64,000 bases of DNA from Cristatella mucedo (GCA_009760855.2 WPIO01000087.1:1465001-1529000), one strand, 5' to 3'; positions 24,855 to 38,533 are shown, numbered from the stretch's first letter. Notes: generated from the letters alone by a model not told the origin. Made by a program: numbers and translations.

Positions 24855-25010
24855 GCCGAATAACCCATGAGGTTAGGTGCTCACCTTTCACCACCGAGGT
24901 TGTGGGTTCGAATCCTGCAATCAGCGATCATTTATTGCCAACTGCCGTTGATTATTTTCTGCTGCTATACGAATGATGCTGTTAAATCAGCTAATATTAT
25001 TTTAATCATC
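24855..25010 (+). mobile_element. SINE-C
   Basis: Head 'gaggttaggtgctcacc', B box GGTTCGAATCC, end 'aatcagctaatatt'. Confidence 0.65.
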
Positions 25011-25086
25011 TTATTACGGTGACCTAGGCCACTCCCTATTCTAACGCCCCCATCGTCAAAAATGAACTACAATACTACGCCTTAAT

Positions 25087-25099
25087 ATATATATATATA

Positions 25100-25147
<48 letters not shown>
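25087..25147. repeat. (AT)n microsatellite in SINE-B tail
   Basis: AT run that directly abuts the 3' tail of the minus-strand SINE-B at 25148. Confidence 0.95.
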
Positions 25148-25150
<3 letters not shown>

Positions 25151-25281
25151 CATTTACAGAGCCCCAAGAGAACTTGCTCCCTATTCAGGCGCTTCACATA
25201 TGCCTCAGGGCTCGAGCCCACGACCTCAGTCCGATCTTGGTCGGGGTGAGCACCTTAACCACTGGACCAAAGCAGCTTCCA
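25148..25281 (-). mobile_element. SINE-B
   Basis: Plus strand reads the antisense tail ('agagccccaagagaacttgc'), then 'caggcgcttcacatatgcct', the B box (gggctcgagccc) and the A box region ('caccttaaccactggacca'). A nearly complete copy. Confidence 0.8.
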
Positions 25282-26038
25282 CTCAATGTGCAACCGCCGA
25301 GTATGCATCCAATAAATAACCAGAGTTTTCGTCGTTATGCTTCTTTAATTGTGGCTCTTGTTCGCTTAATCCGAACTCTTACAGGTCCTGCAACCAATTG
25401 AAAATCCTAAATCCGCCTCTACCTGTGCCGGAAAGTGACTTTTCAAAGTAAAACTATTTTGTGATACAAACTTGAGGTCGGTCTTGGCCATTAATTCCGT
25501 GCCATGAGACATCTGGGTGTCTAGCCTTTCAATGATTACTGTCACCGTTTAGAAGGTGTGCTAGTAGTCCGGCTAGTTGCTGGCTTTTAACTGGACAAGC
25601 GGTTGTCTACTTGCCAGGATAGTTGGTGGCTATCGGCAGGGCCAGTGGCCTTGCGGCCTTGTTATTATGGTCTGCTGGAGTTGGGGGTTGGAGGGTGACG
25701 AATGCACCTACCTTCGGCAGCTGTGGCTCGGGTTTAACTTTCAGGATCGTAGCTGAAGCCAGTTGGGCTGCTATTGTGAGCTAGCTCGTCGGTCGGTCAA
25801 TTAATCACCATTTTCCTCTCAGATCAGGGCTATAAATTAAGGCACCTAGTCCATCGGTGAGTTTCCAGTGGTATTTATTGCCTCCACCCGATCCCATGCT
25901 GCAGCCGCCAGCCGAGCTTGTTGTCAGCGCGCTTGTTGTCCACGCTGTCCACGCCCCTCGTTGTCCCAGGTGCCTCTTGCTCTTGTCGGTCACCAGATAA
26001 ATGGCTACAGGACCTTTCAAGATCTGGCCAAGACCGCC
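25282..26038. other. No gene recognised
   Basis: Unremarkable sequence up to the left arm of the inverted repeat. Confidence 0.5.
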
Positions 26039-26607
26039 CAAATAGTCCTAAGAGCTATCAAATATTTGTGGAAAGCAAGCTCAGAGCTCAGAGGTCAGAG
26101 GTTGTCAGAGCTCAGAGGTTGACTTTCTTACGTTGACTGCTCCGCTGTTCAGAGCAACCTTAGATAGACGCCTTTCTGCAATCGTCTGCCTTGACTACTC
26201 ACGTGGCTACAAGCTAACGGGCATTGGACACTACGACGGCTGCACCATCGGCCGCTACACAGTCATTGGCTCAATCTTTGCAGCATATCCAAAGTGCCTA
26301 GAAAGAGGGTAATTCATCATAGGGTGCTGCACAAATGTCATTATTATTATTGGGCTCCGAATAGGGGCTAGTAAACTTCGACTCTCTTAAGCCGATCGCA
26401 CAGATCGTGTATGCATGCCGGCTGGTTGCCAACCCACATCAGCCCCGATAATCCTTTTTTGATCGGCCGCCTTAGGCAAGGTTGAAGCTCGATCCGATTG
26501 GCGTAATCGCGGGCATGCCTCGGCTTTCACTGTCTGCTAGAACCACTTTATGAGCCTCAAATAAAATTAGATAAAGCACTTACTTCCTTTATGTTTCAGT
26601 GTGGCTC
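26039..26607 (+). repeat. Left arm of perfect 569-bp inverted repeat
   Basis: Identical, as reverse complement, to 27567-28135 over its full 569 bp by line-by-line comparison. Arms are separated by 959 bp. It contains a LINE-A 3' end (through the (ATT)n at about 26338-26352) and then about 255 bp of other DNA. The LINE-A starts abruptly at this arm's outer edge. Confidence 0.95.
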
Positions 26608-26689
26608 ATATAATATCGTATCTCCGTGCCTCGAGCCTCGATCCTTTAAGTCCCGTGGAGACTCTTTCCCTCTGAGCCCGCATGATCGC

Positions 26690-26965
26690 GAAGTATGGAG
26701 CTCACTCCCGACTGGCGTCATTACATCTCCTGACCCGACAACGTTTAAAAAGAGCTAAAGACGCACCTATTTGTCACAGCATTTACTGGGTCTATGTGAT
26801 TTGTCCTGATTTGTGGTGCCGCTGTGACCGCTACAACTAGCCATATTACTGTTGTGACACTGTACGCATTAAAACTAACCGTGAGGTAATGGTTCCTTTG
26901 CAGCACACATAAAGGGCCTAGAAAGATATTAAGTTCTCAGAGGGTGCTAAACTAATGTATTGCAC
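26690..26965 (+). mobile_element. LINE-A 3' end, in the loop of the inverted repeat
   Basis: Begins at 'cgaagtatggagctcactcc' (the APKAWNSL region), then 3' UTR and stem-loop tail 'ggcctagaaagatattaagt'. This copy differs clearly from the one within the arms. Confidence 0.75.
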
Positions 26966-27566
26966 TATGAAGACGGTTACGACCGTGTCCGTATCTCACT
27001 ACTTTCCACATAGGAGAAGGAAGCCAATACAAGCTAGTTGAACCACGTATTTGAAGCAATCGGAGACCTCGTCAACTCGCCCCAGGAGGACTTCTTTTTC
27101 ATGCACAAACCGATCGCTCGTGGATACAGCACTATAGCGGCACTCAAAAATAGCAAGCGCATAAATCAAAACCATGATGCAGCTGCAGCGACGCCGATTC
27201 TAAGAAAGGAAAGCGAATCGTGATCGGGACGATTTCTTCCGGGTAGATGCGCATTTTACCCCTTAGCGCCTAGAGGGCCGAGGGGGGGCGGAAGAGTAGA
27301 CCCTGTATAATGTATACTTCTGCGCAAAAGCCGATTGCACGGCAAGGGCACGAAGAAATGAAGCAGGCTCTGTCTAGCGAATCGCATGGAATCGCTTCGC
27401 TAAAAGGAGACGCCGAGGAGAGCTCCCAGTGTGCTTCCGTCCTGCGGTCTCCCTGCGTGCACCGGAGGCGCTCCAATGGCTGGCTTTCTATGGCTAGCTA
27501 TGGGGCTGCCCCGCCTATGGGCTTGCAGAACGCGGAAAAGTGATTGGCAGCAATTGTTTGAACTGG
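26966..27566. other. Loop of the inverted repeat, no gene recognised
   Basis: Contains two short plus-strand frames (61 codons at 27038, 77 codons at 27310) with no recognisable product. Confidence 0.5.
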
Positions 27567-28135
27567 GAGCCACACTGAAACATAAAGGAAGTAAGTGCTT
27601 TATCTAATTTTATTTGAGGCTCATAAAGTGGTTCTAGCAGACAGTGAAAGCCGAGGCATGCCCGCGATTACGCCAATCGGATCGAGCTTCAACCTTGCCT
27701 AAGGCGGCCGATCAAAAAAGGATTATCGGGGCTGATGTGGGTTGGCAACCAGCCGGCATGCATACACGATCTGTGCGATCGGCTTAAGAGAGTCGAAGTT
27801 TACTAGCCCCTATTCGGAGCCCAATAATAATAATGACATTTGTGCAGCACCCTATGATGAATTACCCTCTTTCTAGGCACTTTGGATATGCTGCAAAGAT
27901 TGAGCCAATGACTGTGTAGCGGCCGATGGTGCAGCCGTCGTAGTGTCCAATGCCCGTTAGCTTGTAGCCACGTGAGTAGTCAAGGCAGACGATTGCAGAA
28001 AGGCGTCTATCTAAGGTTGCTCTGAACAGCGGAGCAGTCAACGTAAGAAAGTCAACCTCTGAGCTCTGACAACCTCTGACCTCTGAGCTCTGAGCTTGCT
28101 TTCCACAAATATTTGATAGCTCTTAGGACTATTTG
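27567..28135 (-). repeat. Right arm of perfect 569-bp inverted repeat
   Basis: Reverse complement of 26039-26607 with no mismatch seen. At its outer edge (28135/28136) the LINE-A copy continues into flanking DNA. This arm is therefore probably the original and the left arm the duplicate. Confidence 0.95.
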
Positions 28136-28571
28136 AATCAGGCGACCCGGCGACACGATGCCTAGCCTGACTGGCTAGGCATCGTGTCTGATAGGTAGGC
28201 TGGAGCAAGATGGTGAAGAGAGCTGAGTGACCCCGAACCTTGCAGTCTATGAGTTGCTTAATGAGGAGCCAGTGCTGGTCTAAAATTAGCGATGAAATGT
28301 GGCAACTGTTTAACAAGCCTAGCTCCTGAGTTTCGCACCAATTGTAAGCGCCTGATTGCACAGGTCGGTAGACCAGCAAGCAGTGACATGCAGAAATCAA
28401 TACGGTATGCTGCTAATGTACGGACAAACCTGAGTGCAGGCTCCATCTAAGCAAGCCCTAATTTTGCAGCGTTACCCAGCTGAATGGCTGTAAAGCTGAT
28501 GTGTTCTTCTAAAGAAAGGTCACTTTGGAACGGGATGCCTAGATTTCGCACACGTAGTACATGAGATAACA
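27831..28571 (-). mobile_element. LINE-A spanning the right-arm boundary
   Basis: On the minus strand it runs from 28571 through the R-I-D-F-C-M-S-L-L-A-G-L-P block (about 28410) and the Q-H-W-L-L-I-K-Q-L-I-D-C-K-V block, across 28135, and ends in the (ATT)n tail near 27831. Diverged, with broken frames. Confidence 0.7.
28152..28188. repeat. Perfect 16-bp hairpin inside LINE-A
   Basis: Arms gacacgatgcctagcc and ggctaggcatcgtgtc with a 5-nt loop (tgact). The equivalent stretch in other LINE-A copies is not palindromic. Confidence 0.9.
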
Positions 28572-28655
28572 AGAATAATAATAATACACTTGATAAAGCG
28601 CCCTCAGAGATCTCAATCTCTTTCTATGCGCTTTACATTTGCTGCAAATGATACT
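28572..28655 (-). mobile_element. Solo LINE-A tail
   Basis: 'aataataataatacacttga', then 'taaagcgccctcagagat...ctatgcgctttacatttgc', immediately next to the LINE-A copy ending at 28571. Confidence 0.7.
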
Positions 28656-28735
28656 CTGGCAGAGCTGATTTTTAGCGTTTGCCTATCCATTTCCGAGTCA
28701 CACTTAGTTTGTCCATGTCGAAAGAGACGGTTTAA

Positions 28736-29060
28736 TCAGTATTCAATTTGACAAAAAGTTTCATGCCATCCAGGTGCGAATCTCAGCAATATAAGCAGCT
28801 GGGACGTTGAGGGGGATTGACGCCCTTGAAAGCTGAGAGGGATCAGAGCATAGGTACTGGTGTGTGATTGACATTCAAGCGAAAGCCTGGATTGTGCTGA
28901 ATTATTACATCGGCAAAAGGGAGAGTACAAATCGTTCAAATATGTGGACCAAGCGCAGAGCTCTGGGGTACCCCATACTTTACTGGCTCCTTTGATGATT
29001 TGTTATCCATTGGCATAAATCCTCTGTAGTCTCCCACTGGGGTAGGACCTGGACCATTGC
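28736..29060 (-). mobile_element. LINE-A RT palm fragment
   Basis: The minus strand encodes a G-V-P-Q-S-S-A-L-G-P motif (RT block B, with Gly-Ser changed) near 28950-28985. Downstream of it is 'H-N-P-G-F-R-L', equivalent to the 4730-4760 region of the plus-strand copy. Decayed. Confidence 0.6.
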
Positions 29061-30322
29061 AGTACATTGCCAGCGACGCCATGCCAGATGAGAGGCGCTT
29101 GAGAAGGACGTGATGATCAATTAGTATCAAAAGCTGCAGGAAAAACAAACAACACAAGCAGAGAGACTTTACCTTAGTCTGCATTTCTGAAAAGTTTGCT
29201 ATACATCCGAACAATGCTGATTCTGCGGAATGACTAGCTCACAAACGTGACTGGAACCAATGTGCTACGGTTTGAAGGCGCGATGTAAGAGTTAAGCTGG
29301 TCTGCCATTGCACTTTCCACTCCCTTTGATAGGAACGGCGGAAGGGAGACAGGGCAGAAGCTGCTTAGGTTCTTCTGGTTGTGTTGATAGATCCAGCAAA
29401 GCTAGTAAAGATACTCTATCTGATTCAGCATTCCTTATATGTCATTCATACACTTGCAACCTCTTCTGACTCAACTTTGGAACGATTTCCTCTCAACTCT
29501 GACTCAAACTTGAGTTATGAGCTGCACTTTAAGTTTTAATGTGACAGTTGAACTGGTCTGTCACTACATGTTCTGCCGTCTTTTGTCGAACGGTTTTAGT
29601 GAGACTGAGTAGAAGTCCTCAAGCTCTCCTTTTCATAGTCATTTTCTTAATGAGCGGCTTAACAGCATCATGTTTGCAGGATGCCGGACCAAGACCCGAT
29701 GCAAGGGACAGGTTGTGTTTATTATGCAGGCAGAAGCAGAGCACTGCATCCCAGAAGGAGTACGATTGGTGTACTATCTAGAGGGCGTCCTAGTCGTCTT
29801 AGACTAGGAGATTAACTTTGAGATGAGGTCTACTGTGCCAGACTTGAATGCGGATGTGGACATTGAGGTATTTCGAGGAATTAAGGCAGAGGAGTCAATT
29901 GGAAATGTACTGGGGGAGAATAGTTTACAGGGGATGTTGCCTTGAGGATGGACTCTCTGATCTCGTTTATCATGTGGACAAAGAAGCTGCTGAATCACCG
30001 AACGGATCAGTAGGTAAGGTGCTAAGCTTGGTATGGTTGAGGTGATAGTTGATAGTCAATATCAGCCTTTTCGGACTGTGCATCTATAACTCCACTACGT
30101 TTATTTGTAGAATCTAGCCTTTTTAGGGATGAGTTGGTACTACCCAGACTAGTCCTCGTTCACCAGTTGATTAGCAATCAATCCAGATCTCTGTTTTTTT
30201 CTAAATTCGACGCTTTGTAGTCCTAGTAGTAATTTCAATGGATGTAGTTAATCCATCGGGGCAAGTACATACTTGGTAATAGATACAAACTCACCCAGAA
30301 CATTGGCTAGCTTGACAGCTTA
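29061..30322. other. No gene recognised
   Basis: Possibly further decayed LINE-A near its left end, otherwise featureless. Confidence 0.45.
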
Positions 30323-30330
30323 CAATAGCA

Positions 30331-30513
30331 CAGTGGTTCTCAACTTTCTTAATGCGGCAACTTTAATACAGTCCCTCATTTGGTGGCGACACCCAAACCA
30401 TAAAATTATTGTGCAAAATGTGAAAATTTTTGTTTTCCGTTGGTCTTAGGTGACCCCGATGAAAAGGTCGTTCGACCCCAAAAAGGTGGCGAACCACAAA
30501 TTGAGAACCGCTG
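30331..30513 (-). mobile_element. hAT MITE, SPIN-like, with 8-bp target duplication
   Basis: Termini read cagtggttctcaac at the left and ttgagaaccgctg at the right, imperfect terminal inverted repeats of the Charlie/SPIN hAT type. The 8-bp sequence caatagca flanks both ends exactly (30323-30330 and 30514-30521), the duplication length of hAT transposases. Internally, the minus strand contains 'gtcgaacgacc', 'cctaagaccaacggaaaaca' and 'gggactgtattaaag', which as I remember them are near-copies of the SPIN non-autonomous consensus. At 183 bp it has no coding capacity and would need a transposase supplied in trans. Confidence 0.85.
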
Positions 30514-30521
30514 CAATAGCA

Positions 30522-30877
30522 GGAGAATATTTCATCAGGGTTGTGACTACTGTTGTTAGTGGGGCTTTCTCGTGAGCCATAAAACAAAATGAACCAATCA
30601 AACATTGCATATTAGTTCATTTGGGGGTCATCGAAAAGAATATTAAAATCGCCCAGTTCATGAAGGGATGAATTCTTGATCATAGAGTCAAAAATAGATC
30701 AGTAAAGTGTAAAAAAAACAGAAGACTTGTTATGTGTGATTGACAGATAGTTGTCATTATTGGGTTTTTCAATTTATTAACGAATCTGACATTGGCAACA
30801 AAACGTTCTGCTTGCAGCAGACAACTTGGCTCGGTGATCATGAATATGAGCCTTAGATCATCTTCGCTCGGCTCCGT

Positions 30878-30878
<1 letters not shown>
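30522..30878. other. No gene recognised
   Basis: AT-leaning DNA between the hAT element and a CT tract. No features seen. Confidence 0.5.
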
Positions 30879-32875
<1,997 letters not shown>

Positions 32876-35142
32876 ATGGGGAGAAAGAAAGGAGGCCGAT
32901 AAAGAAACCCGAAGACTTATTGAGTTAGATTTAGAGTGGGTGCGACAGCAATCTTAAGAGAAAGAAAGAGAGGCGTGAAAACAGGCCGGCAGCTAAAAAC
33001 CATAAAAAAAGGTGGATGAGCTGAGAGATTGAAAGAGAGACTGACAAATAGAGTAGCATCGGGAGATTAAATGAAAATGGTCAAACATTGGCTTTCTGGA
33101 CTAAGCGTATTAAACCCTCCCCGACGATTAACGAAGGAATGGGCACCTGGCAGCCACTGAGTGAAAATTCGAGATCTAGCTAATCTGCAAGCATCCTGAA
33201 AACAGCCACTGGTGCTGCTGCCGCTGAATTAGAGATGATTCTGCAGTTCTTCCTGTTATGGTGAATTCGGCCGGCTGCCTGTGACAGCAGCCCTTTGCTA
33301 GAGCAAGCAACACACTTTGCCAATGGAGGGCATTGCCCAGAACATTGAAGTGTATTGTATATGCCAGGATATAATCAGTAAAAGTCATTGTTTTACCTCG
33401 AGCATCAGTGGCTTCACTCTACAGACATTTAGGGCTTCTTCATCAGCAAAAACCTAGGGCTACATACTTCTCCCTACTAACCGCGGGAGGTGTGGAATTA
33501 AGTAGCCGTTCAAGCGACGGCCGGCGAGTGTAGCCGCGCCAAGCAGCTCACATTGCCGGCTGCTCGCCCATATAGCCCAGCGACGCATGGCGGCGAGGGC
33601 TGCGGGCCTTTCACGCTCGTTCACCACCGTCCACCGTCGCTCGGCGGCCACTGCTGGCCCGCTTGGCACTGCCGACCTGAGCTTGTGCATTCTACTACTT
33701 CGCCAGTATGCAGCGTCCGCCTTAGTCACAAGAGCGCGCGAGCACAAACGAGAGCTCTTCAGCTCTTCGATGCTACGCCTACGCACACCGCAGGAATGGC
33801 ATCTGCACTCGGCTCCTTTCAGCTCTGGCGCTGTCGCCGAGTGCTCTCGAGCACTCCGGACATGCCCGACAGCAGCAGCGTACGGAGGTGTCGTTCGCTC
33901 TGCCACGTTTGCGTCGTCAGAAGGCGTGCCGCCCCCGCCCCCCTCCCTATTTTTGGTGCAGAATAAACAAGATCAGGCTTATTTTCAGCAGCTGCTATTT
34001 TAATCGACCGCAGAGCCAGAGATCGGGCTTAGAACGTGCTCAGGCCTGTGCTTATGGCGTCGACAGGTGACCTTCTAAAAACAAGCGCCGTCCGGATCGC
34101 CTGATCGATACAGACCGAAAGTCAGCCCGAGCTCTAGAGCGGCTATTTAGCATTGCTTCGCGGTGGCTAGGCGTCTGCCGGCGAGCAGCACGATCGCGAA
34201 GATCCGTCGGAAGAAGCATCGTCATCAGCTGTTCTAGCTAGCTAGCTAGCTTCCCGGTGGACAAGCTTCAGTGGCGCCTTCTGCTATTTTTCATTTGCCT
34301 TTTTTCCTTCCGCTTCAGCTGCCCAGCCAGTTTGCTGCGCTCGAGCAATACTGTGGGCGATCTCCTTATGTCAGTGGGCGTCTGCGGACACGCAAGAGGG
34401 GCCGTTTCGATTGGCTGTCGGTGGCCATTGTGTAATTGTCAATAGCGGATGAATTATTATGCACGGATTTATTCTGCAACGGACTGAGTGGGCAGAGAGC
34501 GCGTTGGCGGCCCACGTGCGTGTACGCTGCTTGACAAGCACGAGACTCAACCGCGAGCTCAGCCATGGATCCCGTTACTGTCTGCGCAGCAAGGCTAACT
34601 CCTGAGCGTCTCTCTCGATCAATGTTCCGTGCAGAAACGTGAAAAGCAGCCTGAACAGCATTGAATGAGCGGTGCTGCAATAGCGCTTCAAGGCTCGGAG
34701 CGAGCCTTCTCATCGGCTGCGACATTGCTCATACAGTTACCCATTCAGGGCCATCTGCCCTGTCCTGCTGCAGACGAGCACAAGCCGTCCAGTGCACTAG
34801 CGCAAACAAGTTGTGCTTCTTCGGTAGCCGTCGATGCCAGATAGCTCTCGCGATGGCTATAATGTGTCTCTGTGTGATGGATGGACTTGTCTCTTGAAAA
34901 AGATAGTGAAGCTGATGGCACAGAGACGATTGGTATGCCACGAGCACTATAAATCGGTGCAGAATGCAATTTCAAGTGTCGCCTATATAAATAACTATTT
35001 TAAAACCAGACAGTCAAGTGAGGAAACCTCCTCTGCCGGGTTCGGCAGACCACACAGCATGCCTAAAAAAATTTCAAAAAGAAATTCAAATTTAAAGTAA
35101 AGTAACACGTAAAGAATACCTAATTAAACATCCTTTTTCATA
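32876..35142. other. No gene firmly supported; GC-rich patch 33480-34080
   Basis: The GC-rich patch has overlapping frames on both strands (148 codons minus 33460-33906; 138 codons plus 33587-34003), all Ala/Arg/Ser-rich and unrecognised. An AATAAA lies at 33962. It may be a promoter or untranslated exon island. Confidence 0.35.
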
Positions 35143-35275
35143 AAGCAGCAGAACCGCTTTATCGGCTACCAACACCTCTTGCAAATAAGAGATAAAGGAT
35201 TGCCTTCAGCAGCATTCGAGCCGACGACCACCACAGGTAGTAAAGTGGCAGCGCCTTAGCCCGGGGATAAGGCGG
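35143..35275 (-). mobile_element. SINE-C, degenerate
   Basis: Plus strand contains 'ataaaggattgccttcagca', 'gcattcgagccgacgacc' (B box region) and 'agcgccttagcccgggg'. Followed by a poly(G) run. Confidence 0.5.
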
Positions 35276-35650
35276 GGGGGGGGTGGGGGGAATTTCGCCT
35301 ATGCAGCACACTCTGCCCTTAACTTTCCATTGAGCTAACAGGAAACCCTTAATTTGAATGAAATGTCGCTGGAAGCCGACAGCTTGATAAAGAAAATTTT
35401 CGGACTATTCGCACATGCCAAAGGACCACTCAGCAGCAATTTAGGCCTCGGATGAAACTCGGAGCGTCGCTCTGTTTGACTGCGTGTTCGAGTAGCAGCA
35501 ACGTTCGAGTAGGTTCGCGGCACCATCAGCCCCCCTAAAGGCTTTCTGATTAGCGGCAGCACCGATCTTTAGTACCGCTGTGCAGTTCGATAGGCAAAAG
35601 AAGGAAATCGGTGAGGTAGGGTTGGTTTGGTTGCACAAGGCATGCTGGCA
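35276..35650. other. No gene recognised
   Basis: Short frames only. Confidence 0.5.
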
Positions 35651-35799
35651 ATGTGCATGTGACCACTAACCGTGCGATCATCCTTCCTTTACAGCAAATG
35701 TGTAGTACCTAGAAAGAGAAGAATGAGTTCTCTGGAATGCAAATACTTTAATAACGCAAATACTTTAATATTATTGATATTATTATTATTACTATTATC
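35651..35799 (+). mobile_element. LINE-A 3' UTR and tail
   Basis: 'atgtgcatgtgaccactaac', 'tttacagcaaatgt', 'cctagaaagagaagaatgag' and an (ATT)n end, the last 150 bp of LINE-A with an internal 'aaatactttaataacgc' duplication. Confidence 0.7.
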
Positions 35800-36002
35800 C
35801 TTTTGCCAGCACGCTAACGAAAACATGAATGGCCCCCAGTTAGTAGGACCTCTAGCAAGTAACATGCACTGAATCGTGCGCAGGTACGCACACAAAGCAC
35901 ACAGGACCAAAGAGGCCAGTTCAGGGGGCATAAGGAAATTTGACTGGAACTGCATGCGTCTTTAGCTTGACGTGAGACTCGAAAGAGCAAGGTCATTGCA
36001 GG

Positions 36003-36400
36003 TCAGGTGACCGCAGCCGGAAGCGAGCTCCAGACTCTCGGTCCATACGAGCTGAGAGCTCGACCGCCAAAAGTATTCAATTTACTGCGAGGGACGGCGA
36101 GATGACTAAACGACCAGGATAGGGCGCGCGGTGCAGAGAAGCGTGGAGTGTGAGAGCACACTGGAGGAGTGGGGACAGAGAATAGGGCGAGGCTGGTGCT
36201 AATCACGTGATTCATGTGAAGAGACCTGTGCGAACCAGCCGGACATACCAGGTATCTTGAAATCGATCCAACGCTTAATAGGCAGCCAGCAAAGGTAGAA
36301 AAGAAGTGGTTTTGTGAGGCAGCTACGCTGTCGACGACAGACCAGACGAGCTGCTGGGTTTTCCACCAGTTGCAGACCATTACTGGCACTGACCGGCTGT
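36003..36400 (-). mobile_element. LINE-A-related RT C-terminus, diverged subfamily
   Basis: Minus frames show L-V-E-N-P-A-A-R-L-V-C-R-R-Q, L-C-W-L-P-I-K-R-W-I-D-F-K and P-R-V-W-S-S-L-P, the LINE-A block order. The sequence differs enough to suggest a separate subfamily. One frame is open for 128 codons but lacks the palm. Confidence 0.65.
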
Positions 36401-37005
36401 AAGGTCGCGGTCAAGGGCGAAGTATTGGTACACCAGGGATCTTTTGCAGATCCCTCCTTGCACGGTCTGCAATTTCCCTCTTGCCGATGTCATCGCCCCA
36501 AGTACTATCTTGATTTCACTCCTATGCAGAAGGCTCACGATTTCTAGATCCTTTCCTACGATTTAGTAAATCCGGTAACCTATCTCAACTCTATGCTTGA
36601 GAGAATTGCAACCAGCTTTCCTAAACTGAAGGATGAAAAAATCTACATTAATTATGGGCAACCTAATTATCGGCAACTCGGACTAGCAAAAATGTTCTCT
36701 CGAAATTTGTTCAACCAGCATCTTTCCCGCAGCTTCTGCACCGAATCGGGGCTTTCTATTTCAATTTTACTTCTCGTTGGATGCCCTGAGCACATTTGCT
36801 CCTCCTCAGTCAAATCGGCCAGATATCAGCTTCATAATATCTCAAATTGTCACGAGTGATTACGTAAACGCTTCACGAAAGACTTTATTCCGTGTACTTG
36901 TGACATTTAATTGAACTACTCGCTCCTCGAATCTAACTGTCTGTACTTAGCTCAAAACTCTCCGCCCTGTGCCGACTCGTCTAACTAAAGAAAACATAAT
37001 TCGTC
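36401..37005. other. No gene recognised
   Basis: An 88-codon frame (36593-36859) has no recognisable features. Confidence 0.5.
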
Positions 37006-37135
37006 TGTATAGGGCACCAAGAGAACTTAATCTCCATTCAGTCACTTCACATGTGTGACTGGGCTCGAACTCACGACCTCGGCAAAGGCTTGATCTGGGT
37101 GAGCACCTTAAACACTGAGCCAAACCAGCAACCAT
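37006..37135 (-). mobile_element. SINE-B
   Basis: Antisense tail 'agggcaccaagagaacttaa', B box region 'gggctcgaactcacg' and 'gagcaccttaaacactgagc'. Confidence 0.7.
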
Positions 37136-38200
37136 CATGAAGCTGTACCACCTCGCCTCGCTGTGCGAATTCGTCTAGCTTCAGTTGTGAAGCTGGGCCT
37201 TTAACTGAGTTCAAATCTTCTGAAGACCCTGTATTCAATTCTCATTCACTTGCCGCCTCAAATACAAATCCGACTGACGTCATGACAACCCTGAATTGAT
37301 GACATTTAAATCGAGACTAAAGGTGCAGCAGTCACGCGTGGCACAAGCTTCCTACGTAAAATCGTCTTGCAGTATACTCGCACACACGCAAACACACACA
37401 CACACACAGCCTTGGTACGCTTTTATTTTTGTGAAATGGAATTGTTCACAGGAGATTTGCTATCTCAGCGTTCAAAGAATTCTACGTTTATTTGGGTCTC
37501 CCAGGACAAAGCACGGGATAGGCATCGTCGTTGGTTCACCTTGGCAGCGGCATGAGATCTCGCGAGATGGTGTAATTGCAATGCCTCGACAGTGACAGTG
37601 GACTCTTGACGAAGTGCTGGGCACCTAGCGGTGCAGCTGCCCGGCCCCAGCTTCTTCGCCACTGTGACCTTGAACTAGCTGGCATGTTGTGCACCCGTTG
37701 ACTGGGCTGTTCGCCAATAAGCTTACAGTGGGCTCTGTTTACAGTTGCATGGCAGAAAGCGATCAACACCACGTCACTTCGGAAAAAGACTGCCCGTGAG
37801 TACTGGAATTCGAATGAAAGCATATTCAGTAAACAAGTCCCAGGCAAGTTTTGAACCTCGTCGGCTTTGCTTGTGGGTGGTTCTAGCGATATCGCATGAT
37901 GTTGGGCTACGCAGCATCTTCTTCTTGCAGCATCTTGGAGCTGCAGTCTCGCCACTCGCAGATTGACCTCGCGAGTGCCTCGGAGCTGTGGCCCATGCAT
38001 GCTCTCCCGAACAACGGCACCCTTCACCTTCGAATAACGATCCTGCATTTTTCTCTGAACCGGCCATAGTTCGCTTAAATCGAGCGTCTCGCAGACGAAG
38101 CGCATCCGTAACCTTGCGATCCCTCAAGTAAATGGTTTGGCCACGTCGTAGCATGCCGAGAGTGTTGGCCATTTTTTCGCTGCCGTAGTCGTGCCAGAAG
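37136..38200. other. No gene recognised
   Basis: A 189-codon minus frame (37536-38105) overlaps other frames of similar length and has no recognisable domain. A short (CA)n run lies at 37380-37409. Confidence 0.45.
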
Positions 38201-38533
38201 CTCAACTCACTTTGCCCCCCCCCCCCGTCAGTGAGCCTAGATTATGGCCCCTGGTCCGTGCGCCAAGGTCAAGGCCCCCAGTGCTCGGCTGCTCGACCGC
38301 ATTAGAATCGAAAAGAGGCCCGATCGCCAGCAGACGATTCGTAGCGAAGCAGAAACAGAAGCTGAGCAGCACTGCAGCCACTCGGGGACGAACTCGGCGC
38401 AGATGGCGCCAGCGGCGGAGTCATCTTGATATTTGAAGCCGAAGCGCAGCTTTCCGACTTGGCTTTCCGACAAGGCGTGCGGAGAGAGCGATCGCTCGGC
38501 CGAATCTTCGATGGGCTGACGCCTCGTCACTGT

